NCBI GenBank assembly: GCA_902635985.1
Contig: CACPPZ010000005.1
Location: 1-64,000 of the forward strand
Direction: 5' to 3'
DNA from: Paracoccaceae bacterium
Lineage (GTDB): Bacteria > Pseudomonadota > Alphaproteobacteria > Rhodobacterales > Rhodobacteraceae
Length of the DNA: 64,000 bases
Shown here piece after piece: positions 22,009 through 31,843 of the stretch. The position numbers and the translations under genes were made by a program. The notes under the pieces are model-generated. The model was not told where the DNA came from, did no database searches, and was given only the letters and a program-made list of their open reading frames with translations. Positions within the stretch are counted from its first letter, which is position 1. Each line of letters starts with the position of its first letter.

Positions 22009-22252
22009 TTATAATCCGTCCATTTTGACAGTACCATTTGGATTTCCATCTTCATCCAAAGTAATTGCTGCAACTTTCTCTTCAGCCTCTTTGAGTTTTC
22101 TTTCGCAACGTTTTTTTTAACAACGCACCACGTTCATATAATTTTATCGACTCATCAAGTGCAACATCTCCACGGTCTAGTTGATCAACTACTGCTTCCA
22201 ACTCAGCCATGGCTTCCTCAAAGGTCATCTCTTCAATTGTTTTATCACTCAT
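22009..22252 (-). pseudogene. xseB: Exodeoxyribonuclease VII small subunit, frameshifted at an A8 tract
   Basis: [47 protein letters not shown] is followed in the next frame by [33 protein letters not shown] (stop 22009-22011). The frame breaks in the T8 run (22112-22119 approx., A8 on the coding strand); removing one base restores the reading frame. Confidence 0.9.
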
Positions 22253-23175
22253 TAGTTTGCCTTTATTAAATTTTCGATGTGTGCTTTTGTACACGCAGCA
22301 AGTGCATCTAAATTATATCCTCCTTCGAGTATGGAAACCACTCTAGACGAACAACAATCCCTTGCCAAATTACATACCTCTTTGGTTATCCAAACGAAGT
22401 CATCTACTTCCCAATTCAATTCAGCTAATGGGTCATCAATATGGGCATCAAAGCCAGCTGATAAAAGTATCAAATCTGGGCTGAAAGAACGTATTTTGGG
22501 AAATACCTTTTCTCGGTAAATGCTTTGCATGTATGAACCGTCAGAGTTTGGCGGTAATGGAAGATTTAAAACATTATCAAATTCACCTCGCTCTTCAGGG
22601 CGCCCCGTACCAGGCCAAAGCGGCATTTGGTGACTTGTAATTGTTAAAGCACGCGGTTCATTCCATAATAAATCTTGTGTACCATTGCCATGATGCACAT
22701 CAAAATCAACCACCGCAACCTTGGATAAATTGTGAAAATCCAAAGCATGTTTAGCAGCAATTGCTATATTTCCAAATATACAAAACCCCATTGGCACCTG
22801 TTTTTTTGCATGATGCCCAGGAGGCCGCACGGCAACGAACGCATTCTTTGCTTTGCCAGAAAGAACTGTGTCAACTGCACATATAGCGCCACCCACCGCT
22901 CTGTATGCAGCAGAAATAGTACCTGGTGACATGTGCGTGTCACTATCTAAAGGTCGCGTGCCATCTTCTGGATTGCTGGCATGTATTAAGTCAATATGAG
23001 ATTGAGGGTGCACACTTAGAATATTTTTTTGAGCAGCGAGCGGAGCCTCAATTCTGAGTAAATCCAAATCTTTTGTAGCTTGCAAAATATATTTTAAGCG
23101 AGCGACCTGCTCCGGATGCCCTGGTGGTGTTTCATGTTTTAAACAATCCCTATGAGTTATAAACGCCGTAGTCAT
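22252..23175 (-). CDS. Histone deacetylase-family (acetoin utilization/acetylpolyamine amidohydrolase-like) protein
   Basis: [42 protein letters not shown] zinc-site motifs. Confidence 0.94.
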   Translation of the reverse strand: MTTAFITHRDCLKHETPPGHPEQVARLKYILQATKDLDLLRIEAPLAAQKNILSVHPQSHIDLIHASNPEDGTRPLDSDTHMSPGTISAAYRAVGGAICAVDTVLSGKAKNAFVAVRPPGHHAKKQVPMGFCIFGNIAIAAKHALDFHNLSKVAVVDFDVHHGNGTQDLLWNEPRALTITSHQMPLWPGTGRPEERGEFDNVLNLPLPPNSDGSYMQSIYREKVFPKIRSFSPDLILLSAGFDAHIDDPLAELNWEVDDFVWITKEVCNLARDCCSSRVVSILEGGYNLDALAACTKAHIENLIKAN

Positions 23176-23227
23176 TTTTCATCCAACTAATCTTTATACC
23201 AATGCAAAAAGCTAATTTTAATTTAAA

Positions 23228-24451
23228 TTAGCCAGGCGATAAACCTCTTAACCTCTCGGATCTCCTACGCAATAATTCAAGAGTTACTAGAAGAGCGATA
23301 GAAATCACAACCAATATAGTTGCAACTGCTAGGATTGTGGGGCTTATTTGTTCTCTCAATCCAGTAAACATTTGCCATGGTAAAGTTTTTTGATTTGTAG
23401 AGCCGACGAACATCACCACGACGACTTCATCAAAAGAAGTAATAAAGGCAAACAAGCCACCAGATATCACGCCAGGCAAAATGAGCGGCATTTGTATCTT
23501 GAAAAATGTCTTAACAGGATCTGCACCCATATTTGCTGCTGCCCTCGTAAGAGAATTATCAAAGCCTACGAGTGTTGCAGTTACTGTAATTATTACAAAT
23601 GGAATACCTAATACGCTGTGAGCAAGAATAACTTTGACGTAACCAACAAAATTTTTATCAAGCCCTAAAGTGTCTTCTAGAAAGTTTCCAACATGAGAGT
23701 AAAAGAAAAACATCCCGGTTGCCGAAATGATCAAAGGAACAATCATCGGCGAGATTAGAACCGCAGTAATTGCCCTCTTAAATGGCACATGACTTTGGCT
23801 CAAGCCAATAGCAGCAAGTGTACCAAGTGACACCGAGACTATGGTTGCAATTGGAGCAATTAACAATGAATTTTTAAAAGATCGCTGCCATTCATTATTG
23901 GTAAAAAAATCTCTGTAATGTTTTAGTGAATATCCATCTGGGTCAAATCTGAGCATCTCAGGAGTGAAAGTGAAGAAATCCTGTGCATTAAACGACAATG
24001 GCATCACCACAAGAATTGGCGTGATTAGAAATAAAAAAATAATTCCACATATAACTCTGAACGTGTAGTGCCACAAAACCTGACCCGGCGAAAGATATGG
24101 CTGGAGCCTTGCCCTATATCTTCCTAAGTGAAGCCAGAATAAGAACCAGCTCGAAAACAAACCCAACAAAAGCCCTAAAAATAATCCAATAATCCCAATA
24201 AAATAAAACCCAATTAGTGTAAAAAACACACAAATACTGTAGCGCACAAAAGATTCATTTTTACTCAAAAATATCACTAAGAAACTCATCAGAACCATAA
24301 AAAAAGCCCCAAAAATTAATCCTATGGGGCCAGCTCCATTAGCAACACCAAAAATTAATCCTATTAAACCTCCCATTATCCCCATAGACGTAACAGTAAA
24401 TATAAATGGGTTCGAATAGATGACTTTAGACTCACTCATACTCCTACCCAC
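23228..24451 (-). CDS. ABC transporter permease, PotC-like, with N-terminal multi-TM extension
   Basis: C-terminal 270 aa is a PotC-type BPD permease (EAA-like: AAANMGADPVKTFFKIQMPLILPGVISG); the first ~120 aa is an extra hydrophobic region. Confidence 0.9.
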   Translation of the reverse strand: MGRSMSESKVIYSNPFIFTVTSMGIMGGLIGLIFGVANGAGPIGLIFGAFFMVLMSFLVIFLSKNESFVRYSICVFFTLIGFYFIGIIGLFLGLLLGLFSSWFLFWLHLGRYRARLQPYLSPGQVLWHYTFRVICGIIFLFLITPILVVMPLSFNAQDFFTFTPEMLRFDPDGYSLKHYRDFFTNNEWQRSFKNSLLIAPIATIVSVSLGTLAAIGLSQSHVPFKRAITAVLISPMIVPLIISATGMFFFYSHVGNFLEDTLGLDKNFVGYVKVILAHSVLGIPFVIITVTATLVGFDNSLTRAAANMGADPVKTFFKIQMPLILPGVISGGLFAFITSFDEVVVVMFVGSTNQKTLPWQMFTGLREQISPTILAVATILVVISIALLVTLELLRRRSERLRGLSPG

Positions 24452-25721
24452 CTAATTTCACATTATCGATCCCTACAATTTTATCGTAGGTCCAATATAA
24501 AACCAGCACAGCAACAAGTAGAATTGTGCCTAGGGCAGCCGCCAGTCCCCAATTTAAGGATTTCAATATGTGATAAGCTATACGGTTGGATATGAAGACA
24601 CCTTTCGTACCACCTACAATCTCAGGTGTAATATAATAGCCAATCGCAAGTATAAAAACTAGAATTGAACCAGCGCCAATACCAGGTACTGACTGAGGGA
24701 AATATACCCTCCAAAAAGCAGTCCAGTTTGTTGCGCCTAGCGACTTAGCTGCGCGCAAATAACTTGGAGGTATTGTTTGCATAACCGAGTACATTGGTAA
24801 AATCATAAATGGTAAAAGAATATGCGTCATAGCAACAATGGTCCCAATCTCATTATTTATCATAATTAGACGGGCCTCGTCTGAAACTAGGCTAAGTTGT
24901 ACTAAAATATCATTTATGACCCCTTGCTGCTGCAACATTACCTTCCAAGCTGATGTTCGCACCAGCAAGGATGTCCAAAATGGCAAGAGCACTAAGATCA
25001 TAAGAAGGTTTGCCTGTCGCATAGGTAAATTTGCAAGTAACCACGCAATTGGATAGCCAAGAAGAATACACGAAAATGTAATTATCAAAGACATAATAAG
25101 AGTGCGTTGGAACAGCTTAATCAAAATAGTTTTATCTTCAGGTTGAAAATCTGCACCTTCCGCTGTTTTACGCATATCGATTGCATTCAAAAAATATCCA
25201 GACGTGTATCGCGGACTATGCGTTTTCAGAGTTTGCCATACTTCAACTTCGCCCCACCCCTTGTGAACTTTTATTAATTTATCCTTAAATGGACCATCAT
25301 TTTGAATATCCCACTTTTTTGCTTTTCTTGCTGTCTTCTTAAATAGTGATGCGATACCCGACTTTTCATAGTTGAGCCTTAGTCCGACCTTCGTATGAAC
25401 TTTGGCTTTAGCAGCATTTTGAATGTCCAAGGCAAATGCAGCATATACAGGCTCCGATGGTAGTTCCCCGCTTAAAGCATCCCAAGACTGAAGTGCTTGA
25501 ACTGTTTGAGGTAATGTTTGCGATACTAGGTCATTCTCAACCGATCGAGATAGCATCGAAACAATTGGCATTATAAATGCTACAAAAATAAAAATCAGCA
25601 AAGGCGCAATAAGCAATAAGGCTCTTATTTTTTGCTGTCTTAGCGAACGACTGAGGCTTTGCTTTAAAGGCCTACCATCTGCCGATAACAAAATCTTATC
25701 TGAGGGAGTGCTTACCATCAA
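24444..25721 (-). CDS. ABC transporter permease, PotB-like
   Basis: AAKSLGATNWTAFWRVYFPQSVPGIGAG EAA motif; large soluble insert after TM1. Confidence 0.92.
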   Translation of the reverse strand: MMVSTPSDKILLSADGRPLKQSLSRSLRQQKIRALLLIAPLLIFIFVAFIMPIVSMLSRSVENDLVSQTLPQTVQALQSWDALSGELPSEPVYAAFALDIQNAAKAKVHTKVGLRLNYEKSGIASLFKKTARKAKKWDIQNDGPFKDKLIKVHKGWGEVEVWQTLKTHSPRYTSGYFLNAIDMRKTAEGADFQPEDKTILIKLFQRTLIMSLIITFSCILLGYPIAWLLANLPMRQANLLMILVLLPFWTSLLVRTSAWKVMLQQQGVINDILVQLSLVSDEARLIMINNEIGTIVAMTHILLPFMILPMYSVMQTIPPSYLRAAKSLGATNWTAFWRVYFPQSVPGIGAGSILVFILAIGYYITPEIVGGTKGVFISNRIAYHILKSLNWGLAAALGTILLVAVLVLYWTYDKIVGIDNVKLGG

Positions 25722-25767
25722 CAGGCCCTATTCGCAAAAACAAATCTTGCTTAAATTATGTGTTACA

Positions 25768-25790
25768 AGAAGGGCCTTATTGGCCCTTCT
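25768..25790. terminator. Intergenic hairpin between the potD-like and potB-like genes
   Basis: Perfect inverted repeat AGAAGGGCC-TTATT-GGCCCTTCT between the solute-binding-protein stop (25806) and permease start (25721). Confidence 0.7.
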
Positions 25791-25805
25791 ATTATTAAAA
25801 ATTGA

Positions 25806-26912
25806 TTATTTTGCTAACCAAGCTTGGAATTTAGCATCCAGATCATCTCTGTAATCCGCCCAGAAATCATAATTCATCAAAAATGCTCTTGATAAATTTT
25901 CGGGGGCAGTTGGCATATGAGGAGCCATATCTATCCCAAGATCAGCATGTTTACCCACCAATGGAGCTGATGACGCTCTGGCAGGACCATAACTGATGTA
26001 TTTTGCCTGATCAGCCAGCCGTTGGGTGTCTGTTGCGAACATAATATAGTCCAAAGCACGAGCTTGTCTTTCAGGGCTCAATCCAGCTGGAATAATCCAA
26101 CCGTCTAAGTCCATCACCTGTCCGTCCCAAATCATCGCAACAGGCTGTTTTTGCTCTTCAATTAAAGAAAACAGACGTCCATTGTAAGTAGCGCCCATAA
26201 TGACTTCACCATCAGCAAGTAACTGAGGCGTGTCAGAACCGGAAGAAACCCAGATAACATCGTCTTTAATGGTATCCAGTTTTGCAAGTGCGCGGTCTTG
26301 ACCGTCTTCGGTCGCCAGTACGTCATAAATCTCTGATTTGGCTACGCCGTCACAAAGCAGAGCCCACTCCATCTGATTAATTGGAACACTGAAAAGTGAG
26401 CGTTTTCCTGGATACGTTTTGGTATCAAAAACTGCGCAGACATTATCAGGAGGCGTATCGCCTACAAGATCTGTTCGATACCCAAATGTAGTTGAATATA
26501 CGATTTGTGGAATGAAACACTCTGAAACGAGCATATCGCCAAAATCTTCAGATGCAGGCGTTCCGTCTGGTGCTGCTGCAAGCATAGTATCTGGATCAAT
26601 TTCCATAGCTAGGCCTTCGTCGCAAAGCTGCATGGCTGGGGCAGCTTCTACGTCAACAACATCCCATGTTATATTGTTTGCTTCATTCATTGCTCTCAAT
26701 TGAGCTACAGCTGTTGATGAACTATCATCATTGAGAATTGTCACACCAGTTTTTGCAGAATACGGCTCATGGTATGCTCTCAATTGAGAATTGGAGTATG
26801 CTCCACCCCAAGATACGATAGTCATTTCCATAGACATGTGACTTTCCGCAAAAGCGGCACCAGAAATCAATGCTGCTGAAGCAGTTGTCATAATTGTTTT
26901 AGTGAAGTTCAT
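25806..26912 (-). CDS. ABC transporter extracellular solute-binding protein (PotD/family 1, spermidine/putrescine-like)
   Basis: Signal peptide MNFTKTIMTTASAALISGAAFA; MTIVSWGGAYSNSQLRAYHEPYSAKTG. Confidence 0.92.
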   Translation of the reverse strand: MNFTKTIMTTASAALISGAAFAESHMSMEMTIVSWGGAYSNSQLRAYHEPYSAKTGVTILNDDSSSTAVAQLRAMNEANNITWDVVDVEAAPAMQLCDEGLAMEIDPDTMLAAAPDGTPASEDFGDMLVSECFIPQIVYSTTFGYRTDLVGDTPPDNVCAVFDTKTYPGKRSLFSVPINQMEWALLCDGVAKSEIYDVLATEDGQDRALAKLDTIKDDVIWVSSGSDTPQLLADGEVIMGATYNGRLFSLIEEQKQPVAMIWDGQVMDLDGWIIPAGLSPERQARALDYIMFATDTQRLADQAKYISYGPARASSAPLVGKHADLGIDMAPHMPTAPENLSRAFLMNYDFWADYRDDLDAKFQAWLAK

Positions 26913-27022
26913 TACCTTCTCCCATTTTACCCGTTGTTAGAAAACAGTATTAGCCTCACGGGCAACTTAACCAACACTGTGAAAGCTCTATTCAAGAATG
27001 AACAAGCTAAACCAATTCCTTT

Positions 27023-28123
27023 TCACGCATCTAAAGCACGACAGCACTCTGGAGACCAGCCTATTTCAACCTTCTCTCCTGGCTTTAGACGTACTTGATT
27101 AGACGAATTTCTCGTTTTAACAATAAAGTCTTCGTTACCAGCTACCTTTAGTCTGGTTCGAAAAGTATCACCCATGTATATAAATTCTAAAACTTCAGCA
27201 GTCAAAGTATGCGCTTTTTTTGGAAGCTTATTTTTATTCAGCTCTACCCTCTCAGGTCTAATAGAAACTTGAGTTCGCTCACCAACTTCAGAAACATTTA
27301 CTGGTTTACAGTCAATAATATCACCACTATCCAGTTTAACTACTGCAACGTCGCTTTTCAATTCCTTTACTACTCCGTTCAGCGTATTATTTTCGCCTAT
27401 GAATTGTGCAACAAAACTGTTTTCTGGTTCTTCATACAATTGGTCTGGCGTAGCTAGTTGTTGAATTCGGCCATCATTAAAAACAGCGACCCTGTCTGAC
27501 ATTGTCAGGGCCTCTGTCTGATCATGGGTAACATATACAACTGTAATCCCAAGACGATGTGCAAGCGCCGTTATTTCAAACTGCATTTTCTCACGAAGTT
27601 GTTTATCTAGCGCACCTAATGGTTCATCCATCAAAACCAGCTCTGGCTCAAATACAAGCGCGCGTGCAAGGGCAATTCGCTGCTGTTGGCCCCCAGAGAG
27701 CTGAGCAGGCCTCCGTCCTTTAAACTCTCCCATTTCCACCATATCCAAGGCTCTTTTTACCTTTTCTTCGCGCAAGGATTTTTCAAGCTTTCTAACTTCT
27801 AATGGAAACGATAAGTTTTCTGCTACAGTCATATGAGGAAACAAAGCATAATTTTGAAATACCATTCCAATGCCACGCTTGTGAGGAGGGATATTGTTTA
27901 TCGAAATTCCATTCAACATAATGTCACCATGGGTAGCTGTTTCAAAACCAGCCAGCATCATCAAACAAGTGGTTTTGCCCGAACCAGATGGGCCAAGCAT
28001 AGTTAAGAATTCACCTTTTGGGATTTCAAGATTAAGATCTTTAACTACCAGAGTTTCACCATCGTAGCTCTTTTGAACACGGTTGAAACTTACAAAGGCT
28101 TCTAAATGCGAATCTTTGGCCAA
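27023..28123 (-). CDS. ABC transporter ATP-binding protein, PotA-like
   Basis: Walker A GPSGSGKTT, LSGGQQQRIALARALVFEPELVLMDEPLGALD, C-terminal TOBE domain. Confidence 0.95.
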   Translation of the reverse strand: MAKDSHLEAFVSFNRVQKSYDGETLVVKDLNLEIPKGEFLTMLGPSGSGKTTCLMMLAGFETATHGDIMLNGISINNIPPHKRGIGMVFQNYALFPHMTVAENLSFPLEVRKLEKSLREEKVKRALDMVEMGEFKGRRPAQLSGGQQQRIALARALVFEPELVLMDEPLGALDKQLREKMQFEITALAHRLGITVVYVTHDQTEALTMSDRVAVFNDGRIQQLATPDQLYEEPENSFVAQFIGENNTLNGVVKELKSDVAVVKLDSGDIIDCKPVNVSEVGERTQVSIRPERVELNKNKLPKKAHTLTAEVLEFIYMGDTFRTRLKVAGNEDFIVKTRNSSNQVRLKPGEKVEIGWSPECCRALDA

Positions 28124-28257
28124 TATCTAAACCCTAGTTTTTGTTATTTTTGCTATAGAATCGTCCGATTAGAACATAAGAGTTAATACTAGATCAACAG
28201 TATATACAAGATTTAGCTAATGATTTGTTTTTGATACTATTTCTTCAATTCATACAC

Positions 28258-29655
28258 TCAGATAGGAGCACTTTCCCATAGTTCTTTTTCTTTGACATTG
28301 CTCATACCCTCGTCCAACGATTTCCAAGCCCGTTCAATCAAAATATCAATCTGCTCTTTGTCAATGATCAGGGGCGGGGATATAATCATTCGATCTCCAA
28401 CATGACGCATTATAAGATTGTTAGCAAAACAACGTTCCCGGCAAATATAGCCAACCGTACCAGATGGTGCTGAAAATCTAGACCGATTTCCTTTATTAGG
28501 CGTTAATGCTATTGATCCCATCATGCCAACAATTTTTGCTTCACCAACCATTGGATGGTCCGCTAAAGTTGCCCATTTTGTCGCTAAGTATGGCGCCGTA
28601 TCATTATGAACGCGATCAATAATTCCTTCAGATTCGATAATATTTAAATTTGCTAAGGCAACTGCAGCCGCAACCGGATGACTTGAGTATGTGTAACCAT
28701 GATTAAACTCATCTTTTCCAATGACATCAGCTATTTTTTTTGCAACAATCGAACCACCAATCGGCTGATATCCAGAGCTCAGGCCCTTTGCTATTGTCAT
28801 AATATCTGGCCTGATATTCATCGTTTGAGAGCCGAACCACTTACCAGTTCTTCCAAAACCGCAAATGACTTCATCAGCAATTAAAATTATCTCGTACTTA
28901 TCGCAAATTCTCTGAATTTCCGGCCAGTATGTATCTGGCGGAACTATAACCCCACCTGCACCTTGTACAGGCTCTGCTATGAATGCTGCCACTCGATCTT
29001 CACCTAGTTCTATTATTGCCTCTTCAAGTTCTCTCGCTCTAGCCAACCCAAATTCCTCTGGACTAAGCTCACCACCTTCTGCCCACCAATCGGGTTGATT
29101 GATATGGTGCACATCGGGAATAGGCAAACCGCCCTGTTTATGCATCGCACTCATACCGCCTAAAGAAGCCCCACCCAGAGTAGACCCGTGATATGCATTT
29201 TTTCTACTGATTATTATATTTTTTTCTGAATAACCTAATGAAGCCCAGTATTGCCTCACAATGCGAATATTGGTGTCGTTTGCTTCAGACCCTGAACCTG
29301 CATAAAAAACATGATTGAGGTCCCTTGGCGCTAATTGCGCAAGTTTTTCTGAAAGATCAATCGCAGGGATATGCGTAGTCTGAAAAAAAGTGTTATAATA
29401 GGGCAATTCTCTCATTTGCCGTTCTGCAGCCAAAGCCAACTCTTCTCGGCCATAACCAATATTTACACACCATAAACCAGCCATAGCATCCAAAATTTGT
29501 TCACCATTACTGTCGAAAACATAAACCCCCTGCGCAGAGGTGATTATTTTTGACCCTTTCTTAGCCAGATCATCTTGAGCTGAAAATGGGTGCAAATGAT
29601 GCGCCGCATCACGCTTTTGTAATTCCTCAGTAGGAAAATGATTTCTTATATTCAT
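28258..29655 (-). CDS. Class III aminotransferase (omega-aminotransferase family)
   Basis: 465 aa; LIADEVICGFGRTGKWFGSQTMNIRPDIMTIAKGLSSGYQPIGG PLP-lysine motif; adjacent to the polyamine-type ABC operon. Confidence 0.93.
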   Translation of the reverse strand: MNIRNHFPTEELQKRDAAHHLHPFSAQDDLAKKGSKIITSAQGVYVFDSNGEQILDAMAGLWCVNIGYGREELALAAERQMRELPYYNTFFQTTHIPAIDLSEKLAQLAPRDLNHVFYAGSGSEANDTNIRIVRQYWASLGYSEKNIIISRKNAYHGSTLGGASLGGMSAMHKQGGLPIPDVHHINQPDWWAEGGELSPEEFGLARARELEEAIIELGEDRVAAFIAEPVQGAGGVIVPPDTYWPEIQRICDKYEIILIADEVICGFGRTGKWFGSQTMNIRPDIMTIAKGLSSGYQPIGGSIVAKKIADVIGKDEFNHGYTYSSHPVAAAVALANLNIIESEGIIDRVHNDTAPYLATKWATLADHPMVGEAKIVGMMGSIALTPNKGNRSRFSAPSGTVGYICRERCFANNLIMRHVGDRMIISPPLIIDKEQIDILIERAWKSLDEGMSNVKEKELWESAPI

Positions 29656-29777
29656 TTACTGGAGCCTCATTAAAAACACTCTGCTTGAGCCTAAAAAAGA
29701 ATAGGAGCTATTGTTTTTATCGTCAACGACTAGAATTTTATAAATCGAACGACTTCGAAAGTGAAATCTTCAGGGGA

Positions 29778-30281
29778 CTAGGAGTACGATAATATCCAAT
29801 TATCTCTTGGGAAATGGCACGTATAACCCCTAGGATATCTTTGTAGATAATTCTGATGCTCTGGCTCAGCTTCCCAAAAATCAGTAGCCTTTGAAACCTT
29901 GGTAACTACTTTTCCTGGCCAATGCCCACTTTCATTAATCTCAGAGATTATTTGATAGGCCTCATTTTCTTGTTCAGTACTTAAAGTAAATATTTCTGAC
30001 CTATAGGAATCGCCGATATCATTCCCCTGGCGATCTAAAGTAGTCGGGTCATGAATTTTAAAAAAGAACTCTAAAAGATCTCTGTATGAGGTAAGATCAT
30101 TGTCATACTCAATTTCTATAGCTTCTGCATGCCCAGTTGTTTTTGTACAAACCATTCGATAGGTAGGATTTCTTACATGTCCGCCAGTATATCCAACGCG
30201 AGTACGCAGCACACCAGGACGAACGCGAATTAATTCTTCCATGCCCCAAAAACATCCACCAGCAAAAATTGCTTTAGCCAT
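29778..30281 (-). CDS. msrA: Peptide-methionine (S)-S-oxide reductase MsrA
   Basis: [27 protein letters not shown]. Confidence 0.97.
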   Translation of the reverse strand: MAKAIFAGGCFWGMEELIRVRPGVLRTRVGYTGGHVRNPTYRMVCTKTTGHAEAIEIEYDNDLTSYRDLLEFFFKIHDPTTLDRQGNDIGDSYRSEIFTLSTEQENEAYQIISEINESGHWPGKVVTKVSKATDFWEAEPEHQNYLQRYPRGYTCHFPRDNWILSYS

Positions 30282-30282
30282 A

Positions 30283-30726
30283 TCATATCCCTATTTTACA
30301 AATGTAGTCACCATAGCCCTCAGCTTCCATCTCATCGACTGGAATAAACCGAAGGCTAGCAGAATTTATACAGTAACGTAAACCACCTCTATCCTGTGGC
30401 CCGTCAGGGAAGACATGGCCAAGGTGACTATCTGCGAATTTTGATCTCACCTCAGTGCGCAACATTCCATGGCTACTGTCTTGTAACTCCGTAACATGTG
30501 ACGAGATTAATGGTTTTGTGAAACTAGGCCACCCACAACCAGATTCATACTTATCATGAGATGAAAATAAAGGCTCTCCCGAAACGATATCTACGTAAAT
30601 ACCCATATCTTTATTATTCAGATATTTTCCGGTACCCGGTCGCTCTGTACCGTTTTCTTGGGTAACCCAGTGCTCTATCTCATTTAATTGGTTAACCCGC
30701 GTTGAGTCTTTGAAGTATTTTGACAC
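30283..30726 (-). CDS. msrB: Peptide-methionine (R)-S-oxide reductase MsrB
   Basis: [42 protein letters not shown]. Confidence 0.97.
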   Translation of the reverse strand: MSKYFKDSTRVNQLNEIEHWVTQENGTERPGTGKYLNNKDMGIYVDIVSGEPLFSSHDKYESGCGWPSFTKPLISSHVTELQDSSHGMLRTEVRSKFADSHLGHVFPDGPQDRGGLRYCINSASLRFIPVDEMEAEGYGDYICKIGI

Positions 30727-30806
30727 AACATCTACTCCTGCTTTTTCTTCAATCCAACTTAAATATAGACCATTAAAATCTTATTCAAACATGTACGTAT
30801 GAAATA

Positions 30807-31700
30807 TTACTTAATGTCAGTTTTAGTGCCTACAAAATCTTCTTTTCTATAACCTTGGAGATAAAGCAAAGATGTCAGATCACAGTGGTTTATAACAATA
30901 TCACATTTTTCAGCTACAATTGGTTTAGGATGCATGGCAACGCCCATTCCGGCTATCTCTAACATTCCCAAGTCATTAGCCCCATCTCCAACTGCCAATA
31001 CATCCTTTTGTGAGAGACCTCTATCTTTTACCAAATTCTTTAATCGGTTAACTTTTTCATTTTTTCCTAAAATTGGATCAGTTACCTGACCTGTAAAGAT
31101 TCCATTTTCTTCATGTAGTATGTTTGCGTGCTGCTCGTCAAAGCCCAAAATTTCTCCAATAGGAACTGAGAAAGCGGTAAAACCACCCGAAACTAAGGCT
31201 GTATATGCACCGTTCGCCTTCATAGTACTAACCAAGGTTTTCCCACCCGGGCGTAAGGTAATTCTTTGCTCCAACACTTGTTCGACAATAGTATCAGGGC
31301 ATTCCGCCAATAAGGCAACTCGCTCTTTCAAAGCATCTTGGAACCCTAAATCTCCATTCATGGCACGCCTTGTTATTTTTTTTACTTCGCTTCCAACTCC
31401 ATACATATCTGCGAGTTCATCAATACATTCTTGCTCTATCATAGTGCTATCCATGTCAGCTAAAAGTAACGATTTGAAATGACTTTCTTTCTTCTGCACA
31501 ACCATATCTATTTTCAAGAGCTGCAAATGCGACCATATTTTTCGATGCGCGTTGCTCTTTTTTTCTATGTTAAAACATACCGCTTCATGATTGCCGAGCC
31601 ATGAAAGATTCTGGCCATCCATGGACAAATAAACTGAGTTAACCAAGTGCTGAGTGAGAGCCCCTGTTTCATCAGAGCATAGAAGCATAACATTATACAT
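30807..31700 (-). CDS. serB: Phosphoserine phosphatase
   Basis: LLADMDSTMIEQECIDELAD, VSGGFTAFS, AVGDGANDLGML (HAD motifs). Confidence 0.97.
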   Translation of the reverse strand: MYNVMLLCSDETGALTQHLVNSVYLSMDGQNLSWLGNHEAVCFNIEKKSNAHRKIWSHLQLLKIDMVVQKKESHFKSLLLADMDSTMIEQECIDELADMYGVGSEVKKITRRAMNGDLGFQDALKERVALLAECPDTIVEQVLEQRITLRPGGKTLVSTMKANGAYTALVSGGFTAFSVPIGEILGFDEQHANILHEENGIFTGQVTDPILGKNEKVNRLKNLVKDRGLSQKDVLAVGDGANDLGMLEIAGMGVAMHPKPIVAEKCDIVINHCDLTSLLYLQGYRKEDFVGTKTDIK

Positions 31701-31769
31701 TTGATATTTTCACTTACACCTTTTCCGAATTTAAACGCGCTATAACCTTTAATTCTGACTTGTTAAAGT

Positions 31770-31843
31770 CTTTCAAAATCTATAACGATTTTGGTGGGAC
31801 ACCCCTCCCCAACGAGGGGCATCTATCTGTAAGGGTAAAATAA
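31770..31843 (+). ncRNA. Probable serC-motif RNA leader (5' UTR of serC-serA)
   Basis: GGTGGGACACCCCTCCCCAACGAGGGGCATC with hairpin CCCCTC/GAGGGG (31802-31819) immediately upstream of serC. A serC RNA motif is known in this position in alphaproteobacteria; boundaries are approximate and no covariance search was run. Confidence 0.7.
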
